The notes under the pieces were generated by a model that had not been told where the DNA came from, made no database searches, and was given only the letters and a program-made list of their open reading frames with translations. A program made the position numbers and the translations under genes. DNA of 64,000 nt from positions 806,001-870,000 of the forward strand of contig JPHH03000006.1 of assembly GCA_000750105.3 (NCBI GenBank). The letters are read 5' to 3'. This document shows, piece by piece, positions 10,593 through 21,775 of the stretch (its first letter is position 1; every line of letters starts with the position of its first letter). This DNA comes from Tolypocladium sp. Sup5 PDA-1. Lineage: Eukaryota > Ascomycota > Sordariomycetes > Hypocreales > Ophiocordycipitaceae.

Positions 10593-13500
10593 TCAACCTT
10601 CCTTCGTCTCGGCCAGATGCTTCTGTTTGATCTCCCGGAGCCACACCTGTCTTTGCGCATCAGTCCAGTCCTCATGGCTATACTTTGCTCCAGCTGCGCG
10701 AAGTAGGTCCATGATCGCTGCCTGGTCGTTGCCATGTTTGCCGTCGTTGCTCCCATCATCACCACCGTTGCCCTCCCTGCCCCTCGTATCCCCGTTCTCA
10801 TCACCCTCCTCCTCGTTGTGCCAGCTTGCTACATCCAGCGGAGTGCTCAGCTCATACTTCGCCCCTGACACGCCGTTGACGTCGGCCCCGTGATCTATCA
10901 GCATGCGAATGACCGAGGGCTTGGCCGTCTCGCACAGGCAAGCTGCTACCAGGACCGGCGTCTCGTTCTCGTCTTTTGCATTCGCGTCAGCCCGTCGCGT
11001 CAAGAGGAGTCGGATGACTTCCTCGCGGCATTCAGTGGGCGCCTTCTCGTCGCCGTCTGGAGCGTATGCCATGGGCTGCTTCACGCAGAGGAATAGGGGC
11101 GTGCACCCCCAGATGTCCCGCGCGTTGACGTCGGCCCCCCAGTCGAGTAGCTGCTGCGTCTTGCGCAAAAGATCTGTGGCATCTCCTCTCACGAGTGCCA
11201 GCAACGGCGTATCAGAGTTCTTGAAACGTCCCTCGCCCGTCTCGGGGGCCCTCATGTCAACGTCTGCGCCGCCCTCGATGAGAGCACGCGCAAAGTCCCA
11301 GCTGCCCATGTATACGGCCCTGTGCAGCGTGGCCGAGAACTTGAGCTCCGTGACGTGCGACATGAGGAGTCTAGCCCCCGCGGCGGCGCCGTCTCCAATC
11401 ATCGCGGCTTTGCTGAGGGCCTCCAATATAATCCGGCGCCGCACCGACGCGGGGTCTCTGTTGGGGTCGTCACTTGATGCCACGACGGCCGCTGCTTTCT
11501 CGGTATTCATGCCGAAACTGAGGGAGGAGTTCGTGTCATGCTGAAGCAGGATCTTAACCATGTCCAGGTCTCCGAGCTGGACGGCTTGGACCAAGGGGTA
11601 CTCTAGCGGGTCTTCGGTAGGCCGCGAGAAATACAAGTTCGGATTTGCTCCGTGCTGGAGGAGCTCGACCACGATGTCGAGCCGTTTCTTCTCGACGGCG
11701 ATGCCAAGAGGGCTGAGCTGCCTGTATCCGCGGCGGTTTGGGTCGGCCCCATGGGTGAGCAGGACCTTGCAGGTGTCGAGATGGCTCCCCTCTGTAGCGA
11801 GAACCAGGAGACTATCGCCCTTCATGTTCGTCTTGTTTGGATCCAAGTCTCCGCTCTCAAGCCACGGCTTCAAGACCAGATGGAGGCCCATGAGGGCGCA
11901 GCCGAACACGGGTTCCGACGTTGGGCGTAAAAGTGACCGAGGAAAGCGGTTGGTGTTTGGTCCGCGGAGGAGCTCTGGCCGATCCATGGTGATGTCTTGG
12001 TTGCTTTGGTTGAATACCGCCCATGCCCTGAACTGCGGGCTCGATTCTGTTGCACTGCCCATGAACTCGGTGAGGAGGTCGCCGGGCACTATACTCCCCG
12101 TTGTCCCGAGCTGTGCTCGCCTGGCATGCAGGGCGAATGCCTGAGCAGCGTAGAGAGCCCACTGTTCCAACGCGGTGTCTCTATATTTGTCAAGATAAGG
12201 GTCAAACTCGGCGCTTACACAGGTCGCATCGGGGGTATGTCTGTGTATGTGGACGAGCTCGCAGAAGCATTGAAAAGGGGGTGGCTCAAAGCCGGCTTTT
12301 GTTGTGCCTGTGCAGACGAGCTCGCAGGAGAATGGAAAGGGGGGATGTTCAAAGCTAGCTTTTGTCGTGTCGGCATCCGGGCCATTCAGAGTTGCGTCTT
12401 CGCCAAGAATTGCATCGATACTAGCAGCCTGTGCCTGCCAAATGATCTCAAGTCTCGAGACACGCTCGGTTTCCCCCAAGGTCAACACAGGTGGCCCATC
12501 ACTGTCATCATCTAGTCCTCCCCCATCAGGTTGCTCCGGGGACGTCGGACCGTCCGTCTGGTCTGATAGGCGAAGGCACAGAAGGGTCCTCAAGCATATC
12601 CCCGCCATGAAGGCATTTGCCTCTTGGATGCTCCAATGGTTGTCTTCGAGGTATTCTTGGACAGACAAGTGAGAAAATCGGCATATCGACGTGGAGTTGA
12701 CCACGGCTTTGCTGTTCTCGGCTTGGAACGTAAAGTCGGCCATGTAGTCGAACTTCGCCCCAATCATCTTGTTCTTTGTGCCGTCTGGTGGCTCCAGCTT
12801 CCCATCAACGATGACAAGGTTGCGGCAGGCGTCTAGCACGTAGTCAATGTCGACATCGTCGTCGATCAAGAAGTCGGCCTCTGGGTCCTGTACAACAGCA
12901 ATGACCAGTTCCGACGGAGATAGTGGCCTCCATGAGCACATGAGGACCTTGAATGCCGCAAAGGCAATGTCCCTTTTGCCGCCCATTTGGTTCGATATCT
13001 GTTGATGAATGTTGTCATATGAGGCCTTCAGCCCTGTCGGAAGCTGATCCAGATACTTCAAGATGGCCTTGTTGCGCTTCAACTCCAAGAGCTCTCCAAT
13101 GTGCAAGACTGCCCATTGAAACCTGGTAGGGCAATGAAAGGTGAGTCCCATCTTATGCCTGTGTGGTGGGTGGGTTGTACACTCACATTCCTTGGCTCTT
13201 GTCATGGACCGTCTTGAGAACCTTTTGACGAACTTTTGGCGACATCTTGTCGCGACAAAATTGGCTGAGCTCCATCTTTTCGTTGACAAACCTCTCTATG
13301 TCGGCCTGAATGTCGTTCGCGGCGACTTCCAACAGCATTTTTTCTGAATAGCGCTTTCTGAGATCGTCGTCCTTCCTGCTGGCGATGTATATCTTCACGG
13401 GATGTAGTGGCCTGGCCGCTATCTGGTCCAAGATGTCCATCAGCACATGGCGTGTTTCCCGATCGCATTCGTCTAAGCCGTCTATGACAATGTAAACCTG

Positions 13501-15140
13501 GGTGAAGCCTTGGACAAGCTCAAGGAGGAGATCGTGGGTTTCTTCGCTGGCTAACCGGTCGTTGGCGAACCCCTTGCGTTTCCTCTTAATGTACATCGCC
13601 TCAACACAGGACTCGATGCACGAATCGTCTCGGGGTGCACATAGTTGTCGAACCAGACTCCTGAGAATGGCCACAGGGTCTCGATGGTCACTACGATTCC
13701 GATCGCAGTAAAAGTAGGCGAAACCTTGGCTCCCGAAGTCGTCCTTCTCGAAGACGCGCAACAAGTCGTCGATAACTTTGGATGACAACTTCGTCTTTCC
13801 CGCTCCCGCTGTTGTCTACTGTTAGCTCCTTGCTGCGAGTGAAGCCCAGGGGTCGTTGGGAGACAGACGTATTGCGTTAAGCCACAGCACCGTCGAGGTA
13901 CTCGACTCCCGCCAACGCTTATAAGCGGGATGCTGCAAAAGCCACTCGCCCGTGCCATCTACGCGGCCCTTTCTCGCCGTGTAGTGGTCACCTTCGTATG
14001 GGACGTCAGACACCCATTGAAAGATTTTGCACCTCTCGTCCTCATCGAGCTTGCTCTTGAAGCCCTCGAGATCTGAGTTTAGGCGAAACACGAGGTCCCT
14101 GAGCTGTTGGCGAATATTCTGGAAGTTGTGGTCCACCCGGTCTGATGCCAGGCGGCCGAGGTGGTTCTCGCAGAGATTTGCTGCCGTGGTAACTCGCGTT
14201 TCCATGCCGCTAATGCCGGAGAGGATATCTGAGAGCTCACTGGGCCTGATGATTGTTTCCAGCGTCTTCACGGCAAGGCTTCTGTCCATTCGCCGGATGA
14301 AGTATGCGAGGAAGGAGAACATCTTGGCGTAGAGATGAACTATGCCTTTGCATAGTTCCTTTATGACGTCGGCGTGAGTATTGGTCATAGGTATTATGCC
14401 ATCCAGATAGAGCATTTGGTAGGCTTTGCACCGCGTAATCAGGTAGGTGACTTGCTCCAACCCGATAAGAATCAAGCCCATCTGCGTCTGGTCTAACGTG
14501 ACAACCTGGTGTCGTCAGAGAGGATTTGCATTAAACTAGCCCGCGTCTCAAGGGTCGCAGATGCGGCGGTCCAACGTACCTGCAAGACCAATCTGATCGC
14601 CGCCCAGGGCAATGCAGCGTGGACGGGGTCGAATGACACGACGACGTCTCCAATCTCCTTGAACGAGCTAGCCCATACTGCAATCTTGCCCGCGATGTCT
14701 CGCAGAGCAATTCGGCGGCCGAGAAAGTCCAATTTCCAAGCATGCTCCTCGGCTTGTCGGATTTTCAGAGTTGCCAGCTTCTGCAAGTCCGACAAGACAG
14801 TGCTGGCTTCGGCTCCATCACTGGATGAATCAAGTAGTTGTCGTTCCTTCTCATCCAAAAGATGGCGAGCATGCTTCCAAAGATCTACAGAGAAGCTCTT
14901 GCCAAGCCTGGGGCATAGGGGCGACTCATCAATCTCCGCAGCCTCACTGCTCGATGAATCATTCGACAGTTTCGAGTCTACGCGCCCGAGAAGTGTAAAT
15001 GACTCAGTCGCCTCTGGAGGGCGAACTATCGTCGGTTCGGGGCTCGCTGGAGGAGGCGGTCGAGGCCCAGACGGGGATCTGGATCGTTTCCGAAGCCAGC
15101 CCTTGACTTTGTCGGTCCGCGAAGCCTTCAGGGTCTCCAT
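10593..15140 (-). CDS. NACHT-ankyrin STAND protein (fungal NLR-like) with NWD-type N-terminal domain
   Basis: Signal-transducing NTPase of the kind linked in fungi to non-self recognition and regulated cell death. Exons 14580-15140, 13869-14505, 13187-13808 and 10593-13122 have introns of 74, 60 and 64 nt and sum to 1449 aa in frame. A Ser/Pro-rich leader (1-80) precedes a NACHT_N-like region (about 90-330) with IALRDIAGKIAVW and DPVHAALPWAAIRLVLQ. The NACHT core has Walker A PGAGKTKL (400-407) rebuilt across intron 2, and Walker B VYIVIDGLDECD (about 504-515). Winged-helix-like sequence follows (WRPLSPSELVIAVVQDP; FSHLSVQEYL). The C-terminal third (about 1010-1440) is ankyrin repeats such as LLTHGADPN, LIEGGADVD and LLDWGADVNARD. 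A proline-containing segment at about 859-898 is internally duplicated. All motifs look intact; the ligand is unknown. Confidence 0.9.
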
Positions 15141-15917
15141 TTCGCCAATCTATGGCATTGCGATTGCCTGCCAAGCTGCAAAGGACGACGCGATGGCATA
15201 TAGACCTGTCACCTGGCTGGGAGGATTGAGGGGGAGGTGGGTGGGGTTGCTATGCATGAATGTGTTGGTTACAGACTTACAGTTGCAGCAGCATGTAGCA
15301 CGTGAGGCAAGGCAATTATCCGCACAAGCGCTTACGGACCTCGGGACCGTCCTGTGCAGTTTAATTGAGGCATTTCGGTCAGTCCAGACAATGTTTGAAG
15401 ATGGTACTGATGGGAGAGGTGAGCAGGAGGAGAGAAAGAGCTGCGGATGGCACCAGCCAGCTTCGTCTCAACTTTCAAGTATAAAGTAATAGTTCGTATC
15501 CGAATCTACGTGAAGGGTCTTTCCCAAGCGGGACCTGTTGCGGCAGTCCTCTTCACCCTATCCATCAGTGTCCACTACATAACCTTCAGTCAACTTCACT
15601 TCATGGTGAGGGTACGGCAATGAGTCTTGTTGTAGAAAGTATATTGGGGATCCCTCTGGCCTTTGGTGCCCCATTCTACGACTATGCCCAACACGTTGAG
15701 CATCCGATGCACATAGTTTTGCAAGAGAGGCGATATTAATAGTACTAGATCTCAACCGCACGACGCCACTGGTTGTGGTGAAAACAAGAAGCTATTCGCA
15801 GATGCGTATAAACCAGTACCCATGTATAAGCCACGTTGGCCCCTGTATTCGTATATTCGCCAGGAAACGCCCATTTATACAAAACACGGGAAATGCACAG
15901 CCCGTATGCATCACCTT
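15141..15917. promoter_or_regulatory. Promoter of the NACHT-ankyrin gene and 3' flank of the MFS gene
   Basis: This 777-bp gap lies between two minus-strand genes. Its left part is the upstream region of the STAND gene. The right part is moderately AT-rich. No recognisable gene was seen. Confidence 0.4.
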
Positions 15918-17777
15918 TTACCCAACAATCTTCTTCTCCTCGGCGCCGGCAGCCTTATCCTCGGCGCGGCGCTTGAGCGACGTCAAGCCCGTCTTGTGCT
16001 CCGTATGCGCCTTGCTAAGCTTCTTCTGCTTGACGAAGAAGCTGATGAGGAATCCCGTGAAGGCAAAGCACGTGTAGACAATGTACATCTTCTGCAGCGC
16101 GTTCCAGTACGCATGCTGGACGGCATGCCTGTCGTCGGGCGGCAGGTCCGCGACAATGTGGACGTTCCCGGCGGCGCTCGAGCCGCTGAACATGCTGGCT
16201 AGCTTCGGCCCGACCGCTGCATTCAGGTAGTCGCCCTGCTTCTGCATTTCGTTGTTGAAGATGACGCCGCCGACGACGACGGAGATGGCGGTGCCGAGCT
16301 GGCGGAGGAAACCAAAGCTGGCGGTGGCGGAGCCAATGTCGCGAGGTTCGACGTTGGTCTGCAGGGCAATGAGGGGGGCTTGGAAGTTGGGTCCGACACC
16401 GAGGCCAGCGATGATCTGGAAAATGATTATCTTGGCCCAGACCCTGTCGTCGCCGAGGTCGATGAGGAGGCCAAAGCCCAGCGTCATGACGAAGAGGCCA
16501 ACCATGATGGGGATCTTGTAGTTGCCCGTCTTCTTGATGACGATGCCCACGATGGCAGACACCGCCGACAGGGACAGGACAAACGGCAGCAGGTAGACAC
16601 CAGACAATAGCGACGATGCGCCCATGACGGCCTGGAAGTACAGAGGGAGCCAGTAGCTGCCGCCCATGAAGGTGAAGGCGTGCATAAAGGAGAGGCCAAA
16701 GGCAGCAATGCTGGTGCGGTGGCTGAAGAGCGAGACGGGCATGAGGGGGTACTTGGCAATGTAGCCTTCGTAGACGGCAAAGAGCGCGATGGCGAGGGCG
16801 CCAAAGACGATGAGGCAGATGACGGTCGCTGAGTTCCACGGGTACTGAACGCCGCCGAACTCGAGGCCGAAGAGCAGCATGAGGGTGCCGCCGATGATGA
16901 ACAGGCTGCCGATCCAGTCGATGGCGGCGAGGCCCTGCTTGATCGGGGTCCGCGGGTTGTGAAGCTTGAGGACGAAGACGAGGATGGCAATGCCGATGCC
17001 ACCCAGTGGCAGGTTGATGTAGAAGCACCAGCGCCACGACACCTTGCTGGTGAAGACGCCACCGAGGACGGGGCCAATGGCCGAGGCAACGGCCCAGACA
17101 CAGCCCAAGATGCCAAAGTACATGCCGCGCTTCCGCATAGAAAATAAGTCCGAGATACATATGTTAGGCAGAACGACAACACCTCCTGCGCCGATTCCCT
17201 GTATTGCCCTCGCCGCAATAAGCATGCCCATGCTGTTGCTCACGGCGCACAGTAGCGAGCCAATCCAGAAGATGACGACAGCCGATATTAGGACTGGTTT
17301 GCGCCCGAAGATATCACTGATCTTACCCCAGGCGGGCACTAGAGCCGCTTGGCCCAGAAGATACGCGCTGCCGATCCAGATGTAGCCCAGATTAGAGTCG
17401 AAGTGGCTCGAGATAGTCGGGATAGCCGTCGTGACAATTGTCATATCTAAAGCGGCCAAGAATAGGGAGATGCACAACGCGAAGACGACAACAGAGGTTT
17501 CGAAGCTCGTTCGCTCACTCTCTGGCGCCACGGGTTGCTTGGCGGCCGGCGCTCCATCCTGGGCGTGTGGTGGTGATGGTGGTGATGGTGGTGATGGTGG
17601 TGATGGTGTTGATGTTGGTGCTGGGGCCTGCGACAAGATCTTCTCGTCGTCGATCGCAGTTGGCTGCACGGCATCGTGCGCCTTGACAGTGCCGTTGAGA
17701 CCTGCATCCCGCTCGACGTCGATGGTATTTTCCGAGCTGGGAGGCCTGTCTGGCGTGGGTGATCGGTCGGCCGCCAT
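15918..17777 (-). CDS. Major facilitator superfamily multidrug/toxin-efflux type transporter (DHA2-like, 14 TM)
   Basis: Proton-coupled plasma- or vacuolar-membrane exporter; the substrate cannot be read from sequence. It is an intronless frame of 619 aa. A disordered N-terminus (1-110) contains a PSPPSPPSPP run encoded by a GGTGAT-type microsatellite. Fourteen hydrophobic segments follow, starting with VVVFALCISLFLAALDMTIV. Motif A is GKISDIFGRKPVL. The DHA2-type motif C region is IGAGGVVVLPN, and a late conserved stretch is GLGVGPNFQAPLIALQTNV. The start at 17777 (MAADRSPTP) is preferred to an in-frame ATG at 17960, because the 61-residue extension looks like leader sequence and a TATA-like site lies between about 17971 and 17977. 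A decayed partial relative of this gene lies about 1.8 kb away in opposite orientation (19608-19896). Confidence 0.92.
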   Translation of the reverse strand: MAADRSPTPDRPPSSENTIDVERDAGLNGTVKAHDAVQPTAIDDEKILSQAPAPTSTPSPPSPPSPPSPPHAQDGAPAAKQPVAPESERTSFETSVVVFALCISLFLAALDMTIVTTAIPTISSHFDSNLGYIWIGSAYLLGQAALVPAWGKISDIFGRKPVLISAVVIFWIGSLLCAVSNSMGMLIAARAIQGIGAGGVVVLPNICISDLFSMRKRGMYFGILGCVWAVASAIGPVLGGVFTSKVSWRWCFYINLPLGGIGIAILVFVLKLHNPRTPIKQGLAAIDWIGSLFIIGGTLMLLFGLEFGGVQYPWNSATVICLIVFGALAIALFAVYEGYIAKYPLMPVSLFSHRTSIAAFGLSFMHAFTFMGGSYWLPLYFQAVMGASSLLSGVYLLPFVLSLSAVSAIVGIVIKKTGNYKIPIMVGLFVMTLGFGLLIDLGDDRVWAKIIIFQIIAGLGVGPNFQAPLIALQTNVEPRDIGSATASFGFLRQLGTAISVVVGGVIFNNEMQKQGDYLNAAVGPKLASMFSGSSAAGNVHIVADLPPDDRHAVQHAYWNALQKMYIVYTCFAFTGFLISFFVKQKKLSKAHTEHKTGLTSLKRRAEDKAAGAEEKKIVG

Positions 17778-17970
17778 TGTGTGTCTCGGAAACGGCGTTC
17801 GTTGGCGCTTTATCGAGAGACCTGCGCGCTGTGCTGCGCTGCGACAGCGGATCGTCCCGCGCGATTGTGAGACCCTAGCGGTTATGGGTGTGTGCAAATC
17901 GTCTGGCCGTGTGCTGTGGGCGAGGTGAAACGGGTCGTGGCGAACTGGTGATAATGACAATGGACGGCGA

Positions 17971-17977
17971 TTTTATA
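17971..17977 (-). promoter_or_regulatory. TATA-like box upstream of the MFS gene
   Basis: TATAAAA on the minus strand, 194 bp upstream of the chosen start codon at 17777. The position is plausible for a fungal core promoter. It argues weakly against translation starting at 17960. Confidence 0.4.
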
Positions 17978-19607
17978 TCATGGTCCGCGGAAGACGGTAC
18001 GAATACTCATGGCACCTTCTCTGGACACACAGGTCGATGAGAGCTGTCGCCTTCTAATATGGGTATGTCCTGCCGCTTTCGTCGGAGGGCCGAGCCCGAG
18101 CACCGGCTGCGGCACCGGCGCCTCGAGCCAGGATTTTGCGCGGAACAGCAAACCCTTGCTCCGTGGGCCGTCACCCTGATTCGTATGGCCTAGTACCTCC
18201 GTACATACTATCCGTAATATCCGTACGGACCACTAATCACCGCCATCGGTGAATCGGCGCCTGCGAAGTAATGGAGCAACCCACCCCTTCCCGCCCCCCG
18301 CTGCTTACTCGTACAGTAGGCAGCTGCACATGTACATGCCCGCTTAGGCCCGGAGCGGGCCCTGGCGACGGGCGGCGACAGGCGGGTGGAAGACCCCATC
18401 GAAGCAGCCCGAACAATGGAAGCAAGACGGCAGTGAAAAGCGCCCTGCAAGGGACCTGGACAGCCGGGGGGGCATCAGTCATTCACCACGGGGGCCGCCG
18501 GCTGACATGGCGCCGCCACGAGGTGGAGTGCGGGGGCCTCGGCCGAGCACGGGTCGCGATTAAAACTTCGTCGCAACGCCGAACATCAAAAGCAATACGG
18601 ACTACGGACTGCCTACACACAAACCCCCGGAGCCACAGCTGGGACGAGGTTGTGGCCGACGACGCGCGGACCATCAGAGCCCCGGAATTGCGGTCATCCC
18701 CACCCTCAGCCCTGCACTTGTTCGCTTTGGAAAGCCTCGGACTTACGACGCAACCTACCTAAGCGTCAGCCTCGCACGGCCTACGGCCCCGACGAGCACG
18801 TCGCCAACTCGCGCCAGAAATTTTCCTGGGTCTTGCATTCGCTGTTGCAGTCGTAATGAGATGCCGGCCCTTTGGAGCGTAATATCTGATAAACATGCTG
18901 GCCCGATCCCGCCAGCCGGCACCAACACGCCGGCTCGGTCACCGAGGCTTCAGCCGTTGCATCATTGCCCCGCAAGTGCGTATAATCATGGCACGGCAAG
19001 TCAAGTATCGTGAGCAAACGTCTGACCCAGGCGGTGTGCTCGGCGCACCACGCATCACCAGGCACTACCGTTCATGAGCGACGGAGTGAAAATCAAGGCG
19101 AGTCCAGGATTGCGCGTCGCGGACTGTTCGCTCCGAAAAGTCGATCAGTCGGTGCCAGGCTGCCAGCCGAGCAAGAATTTCCTTCTGAACGACCGAGACC
19201 ATTGTCTCTATCCTCTGCGTGTGAAGCATGTACTCGTATGAGCTGGGTGCTCAGTCGAGGCATTGGGATTTGGGACCACAGCCTACCGAACAGGGGATAG
19301 CTCTAATTAACGGCATCAGGCCACCACAATAAATGCAAAGCTGCAATTTTCACAATCTTTCTTGGCAGGTCACATCCCTTGCGGTGTGCGAAGGCTCAAC
19401 CTTGTACGGATTCTGCGCCGTATACGGACTACTTCCTCTAGTCCTTGCAGTTCCTTGGCTATTAAATGGCCGGAGTACCAAGATCAAGGCCTCTCCTTAT
19501 AACCATCTACCTCTACTAGTATGTAAACCAAGTAGTATTGTAAATACCTCTTGGAACAAACGCAGTGATGCTTTGCGGATGATGGAGTTCCTAAACCGCT
19601 CTAGGAA
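17978..19607. other. Intergenic: MFS upstream region and decayed sequence
   Basis: No credible gene. There is a cluster of TCCGTA/TACGGA motifs at 18193-18230. From about 19290 the sequence becomes AT-rich with many TAG, TAA and CTA triplets, leading into the gene debris at 19608. Confidence 0.4.
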
Positions 19608-19896
19608 CATCCTCATCTCGGCTGTCGTCATCTTCTGGATCGGCTCGCTGCTATGCGCCGTGAGCAATAGCATAGGCATGCCCATCGCCGCGCGCGCCAT
19701 TTAGGCGGAGGTGCCAGAGGTATCGTAGTTCTACCTAATATATGCATCCCGAACTTATTCTCTATGCGCAAGCGCGGCATATACTTTAGCATCTTGGGCT
19801 ATCTCTGGGCCGTTGCCTCGGCCATTGGCACCGTCCTCGGTGGCGTCTTCACCAGCAAGGTGTCGTGGCGCTGGTGCTTCTAATATATCAACCTGC
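19608..19896 (+). pseudogene. Truncated, decayed MFS transporter fragment
   Basis: Its frame matches the intact MFS gene from ISAVVIFWIGSLLCAVSNS through TSKVSWRWCFY, corresponding to 17008-17293 on the opposite strand. It has no N- or C-terminal parts. It carries an in-frame TAG directly after IAARAI, a later frame break, and a TAA where the parent has a codon for Tyr-Ile. Many differences are C-to-T or G-to-A (CAG to TAG, ATGGG to ATAGG, TGTACTTTGG to TATACTTTAG), as in repeat-induced point mutation. The last 85 bp or so are almost identical to the parent, while the first part differs at many synonymous sites. The source may therefore be this gene or a close paralogue. Confidence 0.85.
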
Positions 19897-19999
19897 CTAT
19901 TTGTGTGTGGGATGCTTCGTGCGAGTAGCGCGAGCCTCACAGTTCATGGCGCTGACTCACTCACCTCGGTGCGAAGCGGTGGACGCTCTGCTCCATGAG
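19897..19999 (-). pseudogene. Fragment of the Clr5-domain gene (exon 1/intron 1 junction copy)
   Basis: Nearly the same sequence as 32455-32561, which holds the end of exon 1, the donor site and the first part of intron 1 of the intact Clr5 gene. The shared core runs over the donor (minus strand ACCGAG|GTGAGTGAGTCAGC). There is a 6-bp deletion in the exon part and scattered substitutions in the intron part. It abuts the MFS fragment directly, so the two pieces form one patch of copied gene debris. It cannot encode a product. Confidence 0.85.
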
Positions 20000-20411
20000 A
20001 CGCCAGCACACCGGTCCAGCCAATGGCGTGTCATGCAATGCTCAGTCAGCACCTGCACAGCAGTGGAGCCCTGGACTTTAGGGGGTCGTTCTCCGGCCCC
20101 ATCGCGGGTTAAACTGGGGCAGCTCCGCCGATCTAGCCATCTACAGCAACCTCGACATCCTCGCCTGAGGGACAGCTGGGCATTGGCAGTGCATTGGATG
20201 AATTGTTAGAGGCGTTTAGGGCAAAGGCACTTGGGAATGGTCAGATGGATCTGGCGGCTGGTGCGGACATAAGGTGCTCTCGTCCATGGCCTCTCCCGTC
20301 AAGCTCGTGTAAGTGCGCTCAACCGAGTATAAAGAGCCATCTCCTTGAAATCAGCATTTGACATCCTTCACCCAATCCATCTACTTCAAATCCTCACACA
20401 AACTTCCCAAC
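20000..20411 (+). promoter_or_regulatory. Upstream region of the short-chain dehydrogenase gene
   Basis: About 410 bp between the gene debris and the SDR start. It carries a clear TATAAA at 20328-20333, 79 bp before the start codon. A CT-rich leader with several CA steps follows, a common fungal core-promoter pattern. Confidence 0.5.
20328..20333 (+). promoter_or_regulatory. TATA box of the SDR gene
   Basis: TATAAA in the context GAGTATAAAGAGCC, 79 bp upstream of the ATG at 20412. Confidence 0.6.
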
Positions 20412-21350
20412 ATGTCCCGCTGGAACCCCCGCAAGCTCACGTTCCTCATTTCAGGCTGCTCCTCCGGCTTTGGCCTCGCCCTCACCCGCCTCGCCCTCTC
20501 CCACGGCCATATTGTCTTCTCCACCTCGCGCAACCCGCAGCGCGTCCCGCACCTCGTCGCCGAGGTCGAGGCCCACATCGGCAGCCGCTTCATCGCCCTC
20601 GACGTCGACGACCCGGCCCGCGGCGCCGCGCTCGTCGACGAGCTTGAGGCCCAGGGCGTGTGCATCGACGTGCTCGTCAACAACGCCGGCTGGTCCATCC
20701 ACGGCCCCGTCGAGAGCTTCGCCGACGACGAGGTGCGCCGGCAGATGGAGACGGTGTTCTTCGGGCCGTACCGCCTGCTGAGGGCTGTGGTGCCGCACAT
20801 GCGCCGTAGGAGGCGCGGCATGGTTGTGAACATCGGGTCCGGGGCCGGAGTTGACGGGAGAGAGAGCATGGGCGTCTACGCCGCGAGCAAAGCCGCCATG
20901 GACGGTACCTCACCTCATCCCCGTTTACAAACCTAGACACACGCGTCTACTAACAATGCCGTAGGCCTCATGCGCGTCATGGCCAAGGAGCTCGCCCCCT
21001 ACAACATCCGCTCCCTGACCGTCCAGCTCGGCGGCTTCGACACGAGCTTCACCCAGGCCCTCACCCGCATCGAGGCACCCTTCCCCGACGACTACGCCGG
21101 GTCCACGCTCGAGACAGTGCTCAACAGCATCGAGGGTAGCAACTTTCAGCCCGACGGTGACCACCGCAAGGCGGCGCAAGCGATTTACGAGGTCATCGTG
21201 GGAGAGGGCGTGGGCGAGGGCAAAGAAGAGGAGAGGGTGCTACCGCTGGGAAGAGATATGGGAATTGTTATGAACCGGGTTTTGGAGGCGACGAATCATT
21301 CGATGGACACCTTCGGCGAGGTCTGCAATAATGTGTACCTGGGCAAGTAA
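20412..21350 (+). CDS. Short-chain dehydrogenase/reductase
   Basis: NAD(P)-dependent oxidoreductase with a Rossmann fold; the substrate is not predictable. Exons 20412-20904 and 20965-21350 flank a 60-nt intron with donor GTACCT, a perfect CTAAC branch site and acceptor GTAG, giving 292 aa. The cofactor motif is SGCSSGFG (about residues 12-20), a variant of TGxxxGxG. NNAG follows. The catalytic triad appears as serine in NIGSGAG and tyrosine/lysine in YAASK just before the intron. It resembles the fungal oxidoreductases often annotated as Ayr1-like or DltE-like. It sits between a decayed MFS fragment and the inverted-repeat unit, yet its frame and splice sites are intact and it has its own TATA box. 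Confidence 0.92.
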
Positions 21351-21775
21351 GCTGCCGGCCGCAGTTACCGACACTCTTTCTCTCTCTGGCGAAGATCAAC
21401 TCCATGAAGGAAGCGCGGTAACATTATTAATATCGGGTCCGGAGTCATGTCTTGGAAGGTAGGTAGGTACGCACCGTTCAATCAGTCTACACTCATGCCA
21501 TGGCCAGCCGTTCTTTCTTGATTCTCTCTAACTTAGGACCTGCATACGGGTTATACGGCCAAATCTCCTGGCGTGGTCGCCAAAAAGTAGGTTAGTTAGA
21601 TCTAGGCAATGGTTGCATTACTGGTCTAAGTGGTAGGCTGGAGCAAGAAATCTAAATACACGCCCTATAGACCCTTCTAGTCACGCCTTCCAAGCTAGGC
21701 CTTGACGACTAACTCAAGCGTCAGGTCGATGATCGCATCGCCCTCATTAGCCTAGAACAACCCAGTCACTAGAGC
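21351..21775. other. AT-skewed, repeat-decay sequence
   Basis: No gene. From about 21440 the sequence is unusually rich in TAG, CTAG, TTAG and TAA on both strands compared with the GC-rich genes nearby. This is the pattern expected of C-to-T mutation of an old repeat. It continues without a visible break into the left inverted-repeat arm. Confidence 0.5.

Noticed and set aside
17778..17960. Upstream in-frame start adding 61 residues to the MFS transporter
   Set aside because: The extension is not transporter-like and would place the start almost on top of the TATA-like box. The ATG at 17777 fits better.
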